Below the pieces are notes generated by a model. The model did no database searches. It had not been told where the DNA came from and was given only the letters and a program-made list of their open reading frames with translations. 64,000 nucleotides of DNA from an uncultured Bacteroidota bacterium (lineage in GTDB: Bacteria > Bacteroidota > Bacteroidia > Flavobacteriales > Flavobacteriaceae): NCBI GenBank assembly GCA_902597545.1, contig CACJYD010000001.1, forward strand, positions 124,001 to 188,000, in the 5' to 3' direction. The translations under genes were made by a program, and so were the position numbers. This document shows, in pieces, positions 63,263 to 64,000 of the stretch. Every line of letters starts with the position of its first letter. The stretch's first letter is position 1.

Positions 63263-64000
63263 ATGTCAGAATTGAATAAAATCAGATTGAATAAGGTTTT
63301 GAGAGAATTTAATATTTCTCTTGAAAGAGTTGTAGAGTTTTTGTCCTCAAATGGTCATGAAATTGAAGCCAGACCTACTACTAAAATCTCTCAAATTCAA
63401 TATGATTTATTGTTAAATGAATTTAGTTCTGACAGAACAAGCAAGGTTGAGTCTGATGATTTAAGTGAAGAGAAAAAAAAGGAAAAGGAAGTAATTAGAG
63501 CTAAAGCTGAGCATGAAAAAGAATTAAAGATTCAAAGACAAGTTATTACCTCAAAATCTTCGTTTCAACAATTCAAAAAAGTTGGTGAAATTGATCTAAA
63601 TAAAACAAAGAAAGAGGAAAAATTAGACAATTCTAATCAAAACATCAATCAAGATAAAACTGATTTAGGTAATGTAAATGAAAAGCCCAAAACTAAAATT
63701 GATACTAAATATGAAAAGCTCTCTGGAATAAAGCAGACAGGTCAAACTATAAACCTTGATAATTTTAAAAAGTCAGAGCCCAAAGTTGATACTGATCAAA
63801 AAACAAAAAGAAAAAGGAGAAGAATAGCGAAAGACGTAGTTAATAAGGAATCAGTTACAGAGAAAAATAAAAATTTTAAATTAAATAAGGGAAAGATTCC
63901 TCCGTCAGCACCATCTGATGACGAAGTTCAAAAGCAAATAAAGGAGACTTTGGAGAAATTACAATCATCATCAAAATCAAAGGCTTCAAAGTACAGAAAA
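63263..64000 (+). CDS. infB: Translation initiation factor IF-2, N-terminal part
   Basis: The first 246 codons are present and the gene runs off the right edge. It starts ATG at 63263, 4 bases after nusA. The N-terminus MSELNKIRLNKVLREFNISL followed by ERVVEFLSSNGHEIEARPTT is the IF2_N helical domain of Bacteroidetes IF-2, and a long, highly charged Lys/Glu linker follows (residues about 75-246), also usual. The GTPase domain lies beyond the window. The nusA-infB order is conserved in bacteria. Confidence 0.93.
   Translation, partial: MSELNKIRLNKVLREFNISLERVVEFLSSNGHEIEARPTTKISQIQYDLLLNEFSSDRTSKVESDDLSEEKKKEKEVIRAKAEHEKELKIQRQVITSKSSFQQFKKVGEIDLNKTKKEEKLDNSNQNINQDKTDLGNVNEKPKTKIDTKYEKLSGIKQTGQTINLDNFKKSEPKVDTDQKTKRKRRRIAKDVVNKESVTEKNKNFKLNKGKIPPSAPSDDEVQKQIKETLEKLQSSSKSKASKYRK

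Noticed and set aside
1-64000. CRISPR arrays, insertion sequences, rRNA genes and defence systems
   Set aside because: No spaced direct repeats, transposase motifs, rRNA signatures or recognisable defence genes were seen; the only mobile-element trace is the arm-like domain on SdhA.

Overview
The window looks like a chromosomal segment of a free-living, probably marine, Bacteroidetes bacterium of the class Flavobacteriia. The evidence is very AT-rich DNA, SusC/SusD and DUF4270/DUF3078/DUF2452/DUF2480 family proteins, promoters of the Bacteroidetes type (TTG, 19-20 bases, TAnnTTTG), almost no Shine-Dalgarno sequences, and a three-subunit succinate dehydrogenase of the flavobacterial type. The genome is tightly packed. 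No gap exceeds about 170 bases, and all six convergent gene pairs end within 4 bases of each other or overlap. No CRISPR array, rRNA or insertion sequence was seen. The genus cannot be fixed from what is here.

Positions 1-19592 form an accessory uptake and degradation locus. It holds two lipoprotein sulfatases facing opposite ways, a DUF255 thioredoxin-like protein, a glycosylasparaginase homologue with a Tat-like leader, a membrane protein with a CxxCH site, a SusC/SusD pair followed by a strong terminator, a large FG-GAP/ASPIC-UnbV protein, a purple acid phosphatase-like protein and a lipoprotein FAD oxidoreductase. No glycoside hydrolase is present. The substrate is therefore unclear; the enzymes suggest sulfated and phosphorylated glycoconjugates, possibly Asn-linked glycopeptides.

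Positions 19582-34951 are core and housekeeping genes: a GNAT acetyltransferase, DUF2452, lpxH and hflX; then on the minus strand a complete SUF iron-sulfur operon (A-type carrier, sufB, C, D, S, E, a SufT-like protein, DUF2480, DUF3078); then thiL, an M24 aminopeptidase and a large BNR-repeat exoprotein.

Positions 34962-38865 are the succinate dehydrogenase operon and hold the most unusual feature. The SdhA flavoprotein carries about 100 extra N-terminal residues that resemble the arm DNA-binding domain of Bacteroidetes tyrosine recombinases. The unusually long sdhC-sdhA gap in front of it contains five copies of TAACAC/GTGTTA, like arm-type integrase sites. No ATG or GTG could start a normal SdhA, so the fusion appears obligatory.

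Positions 38870-64000 are housekeeping genes: an Ig-like lipoprotein, glyS, xth, an aldo/keto reductase, panC, a truncated glycogen-synthase-like protein, a DUF4270 lipoprotein, a GT2 glycosyltransferase, rpoN, and the translation cluster rplM-rpsI-rpsB-tsf-pyrH-frr-asnS. They are followed by polA with lost proofreading motifs, a cysteine-less thioredoxin, a DUF2723 membrane protein, tRNA-Gln, nusA and the start of infB, which runs off the right edge.
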